From: AP-15 sp963812675
Lineage (GTDB): Bacteria > Pseudomonadota > Alphaproteobacteria > ATCC43930 > CGMCC-115725
DNA length: 64,000 bases
Assembly: GCA_963812675.1 (NCBI GenBank)
Contig: CAWEWR010000026.1
Coordinates: forward strand, 68,356 to 132,355
Reading direction: 5' to 3'
Position numbers and translations under genes: made by a program. The notes beneath the pieces are model-generated. The model had not been told where the DNA came from. It did no database searches and saw nothing but the letters and a program-made list of their open reading frames with translations. This document shows, one piece after another, positions 8,713-17,013 of the stretch. Within the stretch, counting starts at the first letter, position 1; every line of letters begins with the position of its first letter.

Positions 8713-10906
8713 GGGTCGGCCTGGTTTGGAGATGCTGATTCTGCTGATGCCAGAGCCCGCGATAGATGTCGCAGCGCTCGAGCAGCTCGTCGTGCCGTCC
8801 GGAATCGTAGACCCGTCCTCGTTCGAGCACCAATACGATGTCGGCTTTCACCAGCACCGAAAGGCGGTGAGAAATGATCATCAGCGTGCGGCCTTTGGCG
8901 ATCCGCAGCAAATTCGCATTGACGATTGCCTCGCTCTCGGCATCGAGAGCACTGGTCGCCTCGTCGAGGATCAGGATGCGCGGATCGCCGATCAGCGCGC
9001 GGGCGATCGCCAAGCGCTGGCGCTGCCCGCCCGAGAAATTGGGCGAGCCCTCCTGTACGTGGGTCTCATAACCGCGCGGCAAGTGTTCGATAAACTCCTC
9101 CGCGCCCGCCAGCCGCGCAGCGTAAACGATGTCCTCAAAGCTCGCATCCGGCTGTGACGCGGCGATCGCCTCGCGGATTGTGCCACTGAACAAAAAATTG
9201 TCTTGCAGCACCACCCCGAGGCTGGAGCGCAGATGATCGACGTCGATTTCCCGCAAATCATTGCCGTCGATCTTGATCAGTCCTTCGTAATTGCCGTGCA
9301 GCATCTGCAGCAGCCGGGTTACGGTGGTTTTGCCCGAGCCGCTGCGCCCCATGATGCCGAGTATGGTGCCCTCCGGGGCCGTGAACGAGGCGCCGTCGAG
9401 CGCCGGCGAGGACGCGCCGCGATAGCTAAATCGCACATTGTCGAACTCGATGCGGCCGTTCAGCGGGGTGCGGATGCCAGCCTTTGAACGGCCCTCCTCG
9501 GCGGGTTGGTTGACAAGGTTGGAGACGGCCTTAACCGCAAGCTGCGCCTCGTCATATTGCTGCAGCAACTGCGACAGTTGGACCAAGGGGGCGGCTACCC
9601 GCTGGGTCAGCATCATGAACGCGACCAGAGCCCCGATATAGACCTGATCGTTCGTGGTGATCGCGAGATAAACGGCGAGCGCAAAGGTGCCGTTGACCAT
9701 CAGCCTTTCGAGCGGCGTGACGACAGTCTGGATGACATTGGCGGTCCGTCCTTCATCGAGGCGCAGCCGCGCCGCCGTGGCGACGCGAACGTCCCACTCG
9801 TGCCGCTGGCGCGCATCGAGGGCCAGCGACTTCACCGTCCGGATGCCCTGCAGGTTTTCTACCAGGAACGCGTTCTTTAGACCTTCGGCGTGGAACGCAG
9901 CAGCGCCTTTGCGGCGCAGCGCCGGCAGCATCCAGATGATCCACAGGCAGATCAATCCACAAAACCCCAGCACGGCTCCGGTCAGGATCGCGCTAAAGAA
10001 AAACATGATCGGCAAAAATATCAGCAACACGAAGCTGTCGAGCACCGTGCCAAATACCTGTCCTGTCAAGAACCCGCGGATCTTGAACATCTCGTTCATG
10101 TCGCGGGTGATCATCCCAGTCGATGACCGCTCAAAAAAATCCAGAGGCAGGTTCAACACCTTGTTGAACATGTAGGTGTACAGGTGAGCGTCGATGCGGG
10201 CGGTAATGTGAAGGACGAGAAAGCGGCGTAAATAGCCGAAGATCGTCTCGAATACGATCAACACCAGCATCGTGACGCACAAGACGGCGAGCGTGTCGAG
10301 GCTGTGGAAATAAACGACCCGATCGATCAGCAATCGCCAGAACATGATCGGGCCCAGCGCCAGAAGGCTCAGCATAATCGCCGCCACGCCAACGTCCCGG
10401 ACGATGCGGCGATCGCGGAACAGCTGCGCCGCAATCAGGCGCAGCCCGAACGGTTGATCCTCATCGCCAAGGCGGTAGTCACGCTTGATGAGGATGACGT
10501 CGCCCGACCACGCCGAAGCGAGCCGCTGCGCGTCGAGGGTCAAAGGCGCGTCCTCGCCTGCCAGCGGGTCTTGCACCACGACGTGTGGCGGCTCGGCCTT
10601 CACCTCGGCCCGCAGCAGAACCATCGCGCAGCCGTTCTTGAGCAACAGGACGGCGGGCAATGCCTGCCCCATTTGCATCAGATCATCAAACCCGACCCGG
10701 GTGGGCACTGCCCTCAGGCCGTTGGCGCGGGTAATCCGGAGCAGCTCTTCCGGTGCCGGGCCGTCCGCTGCGATCTGGTGATCCCGCCGCAGCTGCGCCG
10801 GGTTGAGATGAATTCCGCGATGCCGCGCCACGATCGCCAGCGCACCGAGCAATGCCGCCCCCGCAGCGGGAGCACGATTGCGGTCCAGCCCGCCGATATC
10901 GGTCAT
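8675..10906 (-). CDS. Type I secretion ABC exporter with degenerate C39-like domain
   Basis: 743 residues. It powers export of a protein or peptide substrate. Residues ~13-130 are a C39 peptidase-like domain in which the catalytic Cys position is lost (GALLGALAIVARHRGI where C-G-x-x-C is expected), as in HlyB, so it should bind rather than cleave its substrate. Then come ~6 transmembrane helices (~165-440) and an ATPase with Walker A GRSGSGKTT, signature FSGGQRQRLAIARAL and Walker B ILILDEATSALD. The ATG at 10906 overlaps the stop of the upstream regulator gene (ATGA). A longer open frame upstream is antisense-like and not conserved in character. Downstream partner: HlyD. Confidence 0.93.
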   Translation of the reverse strand: MTDIGGLDRNRAPAAGAALLGALAIVARHRGIHLNPAQLRRDHQIAADGPAPEELLRITRANGLRAVPTRVGFDDLMQMGQALPAVLLLKNGCAMVLLRAEVKAEPPHVVVQDPLAGEDAPLTLDAQRLASAWSGDVILIKRDYRLGDEDQPFGLRLIAAQLFRDRRIVRDVGVAAIMLSLLALGPIMFWRLLIDRVVYFHSLDTLAVLCVTMLVLIVFETIFGYLRRFLVLHITARIDAHLYTYMFNKVLNLPLDFFERSSTGMITRDMNEMFKIRGFLTGQVFGTVLDSFVLLIFLPIMFFFSAILTGAVLGFCGLICLWIIWMLPALRRKGAAAFHAEGLKNAFLVENLQGIRTVKSLALDARQRHEWDVRVATAARLRLDEGRTANVIQTVVTPLERLMVNGTFALAVYLAITTNDQVYIGALVAFMMLTQRVAAPLVQLSQLLQQYDEAQLAVKAVSNLVNQPAEEGRSKAGIRTPLNGRIEFDNVRFSYRGASSPALDGASFTAPEGTILGIMGRSGSGKTTVTRLLQMLHGNYEGLIKIDGNDLREIDVDHLRSSLGVVLQDNFLFSGTIREAIAASQPDASFEDIVYAARLAGAEEFIEHLPRGYETHVQEGSPNFSGGQRQRLAIARALIGDPRILILDEATSALDAESEAIVNANLLRIAKGRTLMIISHRLSVLVKADIVLVLERGRVYDSGRHDELLERCDIYRGLWHQQNQHLQTRPTHALVPLRAGTAA

Positions 10907-11322
10907 GAGTATTGCGATTCCAAAACGCTGCGGGGCCGGACCAACGTCTCGTGGGGCAATGTCGCCACCTCGGCCGCCAGCAAATAGCCGTGACGGAACT
11001 CGGTCTTGATCAGCTGCTCCGCGTCGACGCTGCCGGCGAGAACCAGCTTTTTGCGAAGCCGATTGACTGCGACATCGATGGCGCGGTCGCCGACCGAATG
11101 CTCGGGTCCATAAAGCAGCTCCGCGATTTCGCGGCGGGTGCAGAGTGTCCACGGCCTCGATAGGAAATGCGCCAGCAGACGGGCCTCCGAGGTTGTCAGG
11201 ACTATGTCGTCACCGGCCGGCCCGGTAAGCAGGTTGCGGCCTGGATAAAAGCTCACTCCGGCGAAGCGGAAATTATTGGGTGCTCTGCTCGACGCAGGCC
11301 TTTGGCGGCCTCTGACCCGCAC
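10903..11322 (-). CDS. OmpR/PhoB-type winged-helix DNA-binding domain, downstream half of a split response regulator
   Basis: 139 residues from a GTG at 11322. The domain is a classic transcriptional-regulator C-terminal winged helix: LTTSEARLLAHFLSRPWTLCTRREIAELLYG, then DRAIDVAVNRLRKKL and the wing strand IKTEFRHGYLL. It is in the same reading frame as the receiver-like piece upstream, separated only by one TAA codon (11329-11331) and two sense codons, so the two were very probably one response regulator. Expression would need reinitiation at the GTG or stop-codon read-through. It ends with an ATGA overlap into the exporter gene, so it should control, or be co-expressed with, the secretion operon. 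Confidence 0.75.
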   Translation of the reverse strand: MRVRGRQRPASSRAPNNFRFAGVSFYPGRNLLTGPAGDDIVLTTSEARLLAHFLSRPWTLCTRREIAELLYGPEHSVGDRAIDVAVNRLRKKLVLAGSVDAEQLIKTEFRHGYLLAAEVATLPHETLVRPRSVLESQYS

Positions 11323-11328
11323 GATCCG

Positions 11329-11664
11329 TTAAATCGTCTGGTTCAAACTAACGATGTCGACCGGTGCGGCGATACAATCCGCTGCGCCGGCTATGCGGTA
11401 ATCCTCAATCTGTGGTTGCCCTTGGTTACACACCACCAGTATTGGAATATCCGTCCGTCGCCTTACCATGAGAATCGTATCGGTACCGGCCGTCGGCGCG
11501 CGACTGAAATCCAGGACGATCACATCGGGGCTGCTACGGCTGATCAGCTCAAAAAAATGGGCTTGGACCGAGCCCGGCCGATCGTGTCCCGGTATCCCAC
11601 CTTCTGCACCCCCTGGTATTGATAAATCGTCGCGGGCAAATAATATGGTTGTAGCCACGCTCAT
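11329..11664 (-). CDS. Receiver-like domain, upstream half of a split response regulator
   Basis: 111 residues ending in TAA. The pattern fits a CheY-like receiver: N-terminal acidic pair (ARDD, residues 12-13), beta-3 with the likely phospho-acceptor D52 (VIVLDFS), beta-4 ILVVCN, and beta-5 CIAAPVD. The conserved Lys before the cis-Pro is replaced by Ala (AAP instead of KP) and the Thr/Ser switch residue is Cys or Asn, so normal phosphorylation signalling is doubtful. Immediately after the stop the same frame continues into a DNA-binding domain. It is the first gene of the minus-strand secretion operon and faces the ChW-like gene across an AT-rich gap. Confidence 0.65.
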   Translation of the reverse strand: MSVATTILFARDDLSIPGGAEGGIPGHDRPGSVQAHFFELISRSSPDVIVLDFSRAPTAGTDTILMVRRRTDIPILVVCNQGQPQIEDYRIAGAADCIAAPVDIVSLNQTI

Positions 11665-11918
11665 CTACAGTTGATCCCGATCTAACGTTGCAACCTCATA
11701 TAGCAGATCGTGTTAAGCTGTGGCAACTGGAAATATTTTGAAATCAGATTATTTGCCATGAACTTATCAGGCATTTGCTCGAATTTTCATTAAACAGACA
11801 AACTGATTGCTTGGTTATTCAGGGCGGGATTAACAAAGCCGTCAGGTTTGCGCGTTAATTCAGGTTGCTCTTATTGAGAGTGATCTCAAGAAACATTCCC
11901 GGATATCGAGTAAAAATC
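11665..11918. promoter_or_regulatory. AT-rich divergent intergenic region
   Basis: About 250 bp clearly richer in A+T than the surroundings, lying between the divergent secretion operon and the ChW-like/methyltransferase/glycosyltransferase genes. It should hold promoters for both directions. Several GTTAA-containing words are present (GTGTTAAGC near 11711, GGATTAACAAAG near 11828, GCGTTAATTC near 11852), but I cannot assign a specific operator or -35/-10 pair with confidence. Confidence 0.5.
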
Positions 11919-12797
11919 GTGATCCATTCAATTCAGACCAGCCGTTTCGAGCCGGCCGACGCGATCCCGAAATTGACGCTCGCGAGATCCGATCAGCTTT
12001 CCACAATGGCCAATCTCGTGGAACTAGAGCAGGGTCTTTATGCTCTCGAAATCGGCGAGAGCCCCGGCATGCTTGGCCAGGTGTCCAGTTTCCAAGTGCC
12101 GGCGGTGCACGTTTCCGCGCTACGGAATGAGCCAGAACGAAGTGCTGAAATCATCGGCATTTCGGGACGCGGCGACAGCTGGCTCGACCGGGAGGGTGGT
12201 ACGGTCATCGTCAAGTCGCCGGGAGGTGGCGCATATGTGCTCGTCACCGCCTACGGCCTTCCGGCGCAGGCTGTGTCCGTACCCGATATTCACGTGCGGC
12301 GGCTCGATCGGCCCCATTCGAATGGCGCGGCGCCCCGCTTCCCCGATCCGGCCGGCTATCCGGCCGATGAGCCCGAGGAGATCCGCAGCGAGATCGTGCT
12401 CCATGTGGAGCGGCGCGGCGACCTGCGCTCTCCGGGGGAAGGCTGGGTCGGCAATCGCGGCAAGAAATTGCGCATCGAAGCCTTCAGCATCCGCCCGGTC
12501 GACACATTGCTGGCGCGCGACATCGAATTCAAGGCATTGGGCCCGAAAGGGCGGCAAACCCCCTGGGTCACCGATGCCAAGCTCTGCGGCACGCGGGGGC
12601 AGGGGCTGCCATTGACCGGGTTCGCAATCCGTCTGGCGCCGCACATCGCCGAACGGTTCGATGCCGTCTACCAGGGTGCTTTCTTTGACAGCGGCGTCGT
12701 GGGCCCGCACCGGAATGGCGAACTCTGTACTCCGCCGATTACCGACGATCCGTTGGAGGCGATCAATGTGCGCCTGGTCCGACGGTCTCAACGCTAA
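11919..12797 (+). CDS. ChW-like (hydrophobic-W) repeat protein, unknown function
   Basis: About 292 residues from the GTG at 11919; a TTG at 11865 and an ATG at 12006 are alternatives, and none has a convincing ribosome site. Residues ~180-245 resemble a ChW module: GWVGNRGKKLRIEAFSIRP, then a G-x-W and CGTRGQGLPLTGFAIRL, i.e. a Gly-Trp turn followed by a G-T-x-G...L.GFAI.L strand. The first half is of unknown type. No signal peptide is seen, which fits cytoplasmic function or type I export by a C-terminal signal. It is divergent from the exporter operon and precedes a methyltransferase and a glycosyltransferase. It could be the exported substrate or a carbohydrate-binding accessory; both are inference. 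Confidence 0.5.
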   Translation: MIHSIQTSRFEPADAIPKLTLARSDQLSTMANLVELEQGLYALEIGESPGMLGQVSSFQVPAVHVSALRNEPERSAEIIGISGRGDSWLDREGGTVIVKSPGGGAYVLVTAYGLPAQAVSVPDIHVRRLDRPHSNGAAPRFPDPAGYPADEPEEIRSEIVLHVERRGDLRSPGEGWVGNRGKKLRIEAFSIRPVDTLLARDIEFKALGPKGRQTPWVTDAKLCGTRGQGLPLTGFAIRLAPHIAERFDAVYQGAFFDSGVVGPHRNGELCTPPITDDPLEAINVRLVRRSQR

Positions 12798-12838
12798 AAC
12801 GCGGTTATCCGATCGCCTCGAAGTCGCGATACCGAACA

Positions 12839-13444
12839 ATGCCTGACATATGCGCGCCCGGCCGATGCTCGCCCGATGGGGGCGCCCTCTCCAAGACCGT
12901 GTTGAATGTCGGCTGCGGCTATCCGTTGCGGCAGAAGCTGCACCGCCATTTTCAGGGACCTGAATGGCGCGAGATCCGGCTCGACCTTGACCCTGCTGTG
13001 CAGCCCGACATTGTCTGCTCGATCACCGACATCAGTCCGGTCGATGCCGATTCGGTCGACGCCGTCTGGTCCTCGCACAATCTGGAGCATCTGCAGCGCC
13101 ATGAAGTGCCGCGGGCGCTCGCCGAGTTCTTCCGGGTGCTGAAGCCGCATGGCCTGCTGCTGCTGACATTGCCGGACCTAAAACAGGTGGCGCGGCTCGT
13201 GGTCGAGGATCGGATCGAGGACAGCGCATACGTTTCCCAGAGCGGCCCCATCACGCCCCTCGACATGATCTTTGGACACACCGCCTCGTTGGCGCTCGGC
13301 AACCAGTTCATGGCGCACCGCAGCGGATTTACCGCGCGAAGTCTGCACAAGCTGCTGATCGAAGCGGGATTTGTCGACGTGGTCCTGCGCCAAGGGACCT
13401 TGTTCGATTTGTGGGCCACCGGCTACAAGCCCGGGCGCGGCTGA
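12839..13444 (+). CDS. Class I SAM-dependent methyltransferase
   Basis: 201 residues. SAM-binding motif I VLNVGCGYPLRQ, an acidic residue after beta-2 (RLDLDP), motif around AVWSSHNLEHL, and the post-motif FFRVLKPHGLLLLTLPDL place it in the Methyltransf_11 group. These often act on sugars, lipids or small metabolites. It starts 41 bp after the ChW-like gene and ends 4 bp before the glycosyltransferase, so it is the middle gene of a three-gene plus-strand unit. The acceptor is unknown; modification of a glycan or of a secreted product is inferred from the neighbours. Confidence 0.85.
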   Translation: MPDICAPGRCSPDGGALSKTVLNVGCGYPLRQKLHRHFQGPEWREIRLDLDPAVQPDIVCSITDISPVDADSVDAVWSSHNLEHLQRHEVPRALAEFFRVLKPHGLLLLTLPDLKQVARLVVEDRIEDSAYVSQSGPITPLDMIFGHTASLALGNQFMAHRSGFTARSLHKLLIEAGFVDVVLRQGTLFDLWATGYKPGRG

Positions 13445-13448
13445 ACCG

Positions 13449-14720
13449 ATGAGGTTTTTGTTCGTCCACCAGAACATGCCCGGCCAGTACGTCCATATCG
13501 CACGCCATCTGGCGCAGAGTGGGCACGAAGTCACCTTCATCACACAGCCGCGCGCCGCTCAGATCGCCGGAATCCGCAAGCTCGAATATCAACCGGCGGC
13601 GCTGTCTGCCGACGGCCATGTTTATACGCGCGAGTTGGAGAGCGGCGTGGCGAACGGGCTGGCGGTAGTGCGGCTTTGCGACTGGCTCGCCCGCGACGGG
13701 TTTGTGCCGGATATCGTGATCGGACACAACGGGTGGGGAGAACTTCTCTACATCAAGGATTTATGGCCGCAAACCCCGCTGCTCGGCTATTTCGAATTCT
13801 TCTATCGGGCGAGCGGATCCGACGTCGATTTCGACCGTGAATTTCCGCCGGAACCTGACGCGGTGATGCGGCTGCGGACGCGCAATGCGCTGAACCTGCT
13901 CGGTCTCGACGCGGTCGATTGGGGCCAGAGCCCGACCGAATGGCAGCGCGCGCAATATCCGAAGCGCTTCTGGGACCGCATCGCGGTCGTGCACGAAGGC
14001 GTCGATACGAGCCTGGTGCGGCCCGACCCGACGGCGCGTCTTTGGCTCGGCAGCGGCCGCTGCCTGTCGCGGGCGGACGAGATCGTCACTTATAGCGCGC
14101 GCAACCTCGAACCCTATCGCGGCTTTCATGTGTTCATGAGGGCGCTGCCAAGAGTGCTCGAGAGGCGGCCCGCGGCGCAAGTGCTGATCGTCGGTAATGA
14201 CGGCGTCAGCTATGGCCGCCAGCCGGAAGGGGCTGTCAGCTGGCGGGCGAAAATGCTCGATGAGCTGGACGGCGGGCTCGACCTGAGGCGCGTCCACTTT
14301 CTCGGGCACCTGCCCTATCAGCAATACCTCACCGTGTTGCAGATCTCGACGGTTCACGTCTATCTGACCTACCCGTTCGTGCTGTCCTGGTCGTTGCTGG
14401 AGGCGATGTCCGCCGGCTGCCTCGTCGTCGGCTCCCGCACGCCGCCGATCGAGGAGGTAATGCGCGACGGAGAGAACGGCCGCCTGGTCGATTTCTTCGA
14501 TGTGGAAGCCTTAGCCAACCAGATAGAGACTGCCCTCGCGACCAAGAGCGACGGCGCCGGTACCGGCATTCGCGCAGCGGCGCGGCAGACTGCGATCGAA
14601 CGTTACGATGTCCCTACGGTTACGCTGCCGGCCTATTTGGACCTGCTGCGCTCATTGCTGCGAGCAGGCGAGGCGACGAGCCGCTCCAGGATTATCGCGC
14701 GGACACTGGTTTTGCGCTGA
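13449..14720 (+). CDS. Glycosyltransferase family 4 protein
   Basis: 423 residues, GT-B fold. The N-terminal Rossmann domain begins MRFLFVHQNMPGQYVHIARH; the C-terminal domain has YSARNLEPYRGFHVFMRALP, the nucleotide-sugar strand HFLGHLPYQQYLTVLQ, and the E-x7-E donor motif in EAMSAGCLVVGSRTPPIEEV. GT4 enzymes are retaining transferases using activated sugars. The ATG at 13449 lies 4 bp after the methyltransferase stop. The longer open frame upstream overlaps the methyltransferase and is rejected. Sugar donor and acceptor cannot be told. With the divergent exporter operon, it may glycosylate an exported protein or build a surface glycan. Confidence 0.88.
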   Translation: MRFLFVHQNMPGQYVHIARHLAQSGHEVTFITQPRAAQIAGIRKLEYQPAALSADGHVYTRELESGVANGLAVVRLCDWLARDGFVPDIVIGHNGWGELLYIKDLWPQTPLLGYFEFFYRASGSDVDFDREFPPEPDAVMRLRTRNALNLLGLDAVDWGQSPTEWQRAQYPKRFWDRIAVVHEGVDTSLVRPDPTARLWLGSGRCLSRADEIVTYSARNLEPYRGFHVFMRALPRVLERRPAAQVLIVGNDGVSYGRQPEGAVSWRAKMLDELDGGLDLRRVHFLGHLPYQQYLTVLQISTVHVYLTYPFVLSWSLLEAMSAGCLVVGSRTPPIEEVMRDGENGRLVDFFDVEALANQIETALATKSDGAGTGIRAAARQTAIERYDVPTVTLPAYLDLLRSLLRAGEATSRSRIIARTLVLR

Positions 14721-14740
14721 GATCGGGGATTTCCAACGAG

Positions 14741-16396
14741 CTAATTCCGGCCGGCGACGAGGCCGCGAGCGATGATCTGCGCCTGGATCTCGGCGGCGCC
14801 TTCAAAGATGTTGAGTATGCGGGCGTCGCACAGCACCCGGCTGATCGGATATTCGAGGGCGTAGCCATTGCCGCCGTGGATTTGCAGCGCGTTGTCGGCG
14901 TTCGACCAGGCGACCCGCGCAGCGAGCAGTTTGGCCATTCCGGCCTCGATGTCGCAGCGCCGGCCGCCGTCTTTCTCGCGCGCCGCGAAGTAAGTTAGCT
15001 GGCGCGCCGCCATCGTCTCGGCCGCCATCAGGGCGAGCTTGCCGGCGACGCGCGGAAAGGCGATCAGCTTCTCCCCGAATTGCACGCGTTCGAGCGCATA
15101 GGCGAGCCCGAGCTCGAGCGCGTTCTGCGCCACCCCGACGGCGCGGGCCGCGGTCTGCACCCGGGCGCTCTCGAAGGTCGCCATCAGCTGCTTGAAGCCC
15201 TGGCCCTCGACGCCGCCCAGCAACCCCCCGGCAGGCACCGCAAAACCGTCGAAGGCGATTTCGTATTCCTTCATGCCGCGATAGCCGAGCACCGGGATTT
15301 CGGTGCCGCTCATCCCCGCCGCCGGAAACGGGTTCTCGTCACTGCCGCGCGGCTTCTCGGCGAGAAACATAGTGAGCCCGGCATAGCCGCGCTCGCCCGG
15401 ATCGGTGCGCGCCAGCAAGGTCATCAGGTCCGAGCGGGCGGCGTGCGTGATCCAGGTCTTGGCGCCGTGGATACGGTAGACCTCGCCGTCGCGCACTGCG
15501 CGGGTTTGCAGGCTGGCGAGATCGGAGCCGGTGTTCGGTTCGGTAAAAACGGCGGTCGGCAGCACCGCGCCCGATGCGATCGCCGGCAGCCAGCGCGCCT
15601 TCTGCGCGTCGGTGCCGTTGAGGCGGATCAGCTCGCCGGCGATTTCCGAGCGGGTGCCGAGCGAGCCGACCCCGATATAGGCGCGCGACAGCTCCTCGGA
15701 GACGATGCTCATCGCCGTCTTGCCGAGCCCGAGCCCGCCATGCTCTTCGGGGATTGTCATCCCGAAGACGCCGATCCGGGCGAGCTCTTCGATGACCGCG
15801 AGCGGGATCAGCTGGTCGCGGCGATGCCATTCCTGGGCATGGGGCGTGACTTCCCGCTCCGCGAAGCGGCGCACCTGATCGCGAATCATCTCCAGCGTCG
15901 GGTCATCGATGCCGACGTTGCCGAATACGCCTTCTCCGGCTTCGGCGAGCCGGGCTCCGAGCTGCAAACGGGCTGCTGGCGCGCCGGCCGACAGGCTTCC
16001 CGCCGCTCCGGTACGCAATGGCGCGATCTCCCCATCGTCGAGGCCGAGATCCTGAGGCCGCGCGAATTCGCCCTGCGCCATGGCAATGCCGCCGGCGAGT
16101 TGAGCGAGATATTCGCCGTAGGCGGTTTCGAGGATCAGCGCCTCGATCTCGCCGAGCTTTCCACCTTCGTCGAGACGCACCGCCCAGTTCCGCATCTGGC
16201 GTAGCGCCTCGACATAGCTCGCCATCCAGGCCAGCGCATGGGCGGCCAATTGTTCGGTGCCGAAGCGCTCAGGTTCGACTTTGCCCCCGGGCGCCACTCG
16301 GACGACGAGACGCGCCCGTCCGGCGGCGAGGAACAGCTCTGCTGCGCCGAGTGCCCGCCCGGTCCGGGCCAGCAGCGCTGCGCGCTCGGTCGGCAT
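14741..16396 (-). CDS. mcd: Acyl-CoA dehydrogenase, long form, probable (2S)-methylsuccinyl-CoA dehydrogenase
   Basis: 551 residues. The C-terminal ~380 residues are a complete acyl-CoA dehydrogenase: FTEPNTGSDLASL, the TWITHAAR flavin loop, QIHGGNGYALEYPISRVLCD and the IFEGAAEIQ end. The N-terminal ~160 residues are a helical extension (AAHALAWMASYVEALRQM, YGEYLAQLAGGIAMAQGE) as known for Mcd, which oxidises methylsuccinyl-CoA to mesaconyl-CoA in the ethylmalonyl-CoA pathway of acetate assimilation. Length and the extension favour Mcd. Other pathway genes (ccr, ecm, meaD) are not in the window, so the assignment rests on this protein alone. The C-terminus faces the glycosyltransferase gene. 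Confidence 0.75.
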   Translation of the reverse strand: MPTERAALLARTGRALGAAELFLAAGRARLVVRVAPGGKVEPERFGTEQLAAHALAWMASYVEALRQMRNWAVRLDEGGKLGEIEALILETAYGEYLAQLAGGIAMAQGEFARPQDLGLDDGEIAPLRTGAAGSLSAGAPAARLQLGARLAEAGEGVFGNVGIDDPTLEMIRDQVRRFAEREVTPHAQEWHRRDQLIPLAVIEELARIGVFGMTIPEEHGGLGLGKTAMSIVSEELSRAYIGVGSLGTRSEIAGELIRLNGTDAQKARWLPAIASGAVLPTAVFTEPNTGSDLASLQTRAVRDGEVYRIHGAKTWITHAARSDLMTLLARTDPGERGYAGLTMFLAEKPRGSDENPFPAAGMSGTEIPVLGYRGMKEYEIAFDGFAVPAGGLLGGVEGQGFKQLMATFESARVQTAARAVGVAQNALELGLAYALERVQFGEKLIAFPRVAGKLALMAAETMAARQLTYFAAREKDGGRRCDIEAGMAKLLAARVAWSNADNALQIHGGNGYALEYPISRVLCDARILNIFEGAAEIQAQIIARGLVAGRN

Positions 16397-16417
16397 GGCC
16401 CCGAGGCGCGACGCCGA

Positions 16418-16639
16418 TCAGTCGGGCGGCAATTGGTAGTGGTGCGGGTAGACGGTGTGGGCCATCGGGTCGGCGGCGGACATGACGTCCGAATGGGTCA
16501 TCGACAGCGCCGCGATATCGTCCGAGATCGCGTTGAGGTTCTGAGTGTCGCTGGCCCGCTCCGGCGCGCCGATGATGCCGCAACCCACTGCAGTGGCGAG
16601 TAAAAGTACGACGAAGCCGAGCCGGATGGGGGTCATCAA
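16418..16639 (-). CDS. Small putative lipoprotein
   Basis: 73 residues. Signal sequence MTPIRLGFVVLLLATAVGC ends in a lipobox-like TAVGC, giving a mature lipoprotein of about 53 residues with no cysteine beyond the anchor. The tail is His/Pro/Asp-rich (HTVYPHHYQLPPD). Two ATG codons in tandem are possible starts. It lies 21 bp upstream of the mcd start on the same strand and may be cotranscribed with it. No family is recognised. Confidence 0.6.
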   Translation of the reverse strand: MMTPIRLGFVVLLLATAVGCGIIGAPERASDTQNLNAISDDIAALSMTHSDVMSAADPMAHTVYPHHYQLPPD

Positions 16640-16648
16640 TCTCTCCGA

Positions 16649-16783
16649 TCAGGAAAATAGCTCGTATGCTACTACGAATAGAACCACGACAAGCACCAGC
16701 GATGCCAGCAAAACGTAGCGCACCACGCCTTCCGTGCTGCCGGCGCGGGCCTCAGCACCGGTCGCTACCGGGCGTTCCGCCAT
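16649..16783 (-). CDS. Small single-pass membrane protein, unknown
   Basis: 44 residues. A short hydrophilic N-terminus is followed by a hydrophobic segment of about 20 residues (VVRYVLLASLVLVVVLFVVA) to near the C-terminus. The ATG at 16783 has GGGAGA upstream, which decides it over the longer open frame. It precedes the small lipoprotein gene by 9 bp on the same strand. No function can be assigned. Confidence 0.5.
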   Translation of the reverse strand: MAERPVATGAEARAGSTEGVVRYVLLASLVLVVVLFVVAYELFS

Positions 16784-17013
16784 TTGTCTTCTCCCGAAAT
16801 GGTGCGTCTCTTTGACGAACGTAAGAGCAGAAGTTTTCGATCCGGGCAGCATGCCGATCGAAAGCGAGTTGACCGCGCCGGCCGACCGCCTTACATCTGG
16901 GGGTGTGGCTGAGATGACGATCCCTGGCCGGATTGGCCGGCGAATTACAATCCCGAACCCGCCGAGGGTTCGGGATCGATCGATTCGCCCCTTTCCTGCC
17001 GAGGACCAAGCTC

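Noticed and set aside
10907..11152. N-terminal extension of the ABC exporter frame
   Set aside because: It overlaps the winged-helix domain gene, is Arg-rich out-of-frame-type peptide, and the ATGA overlap at 10906 places the start after it.
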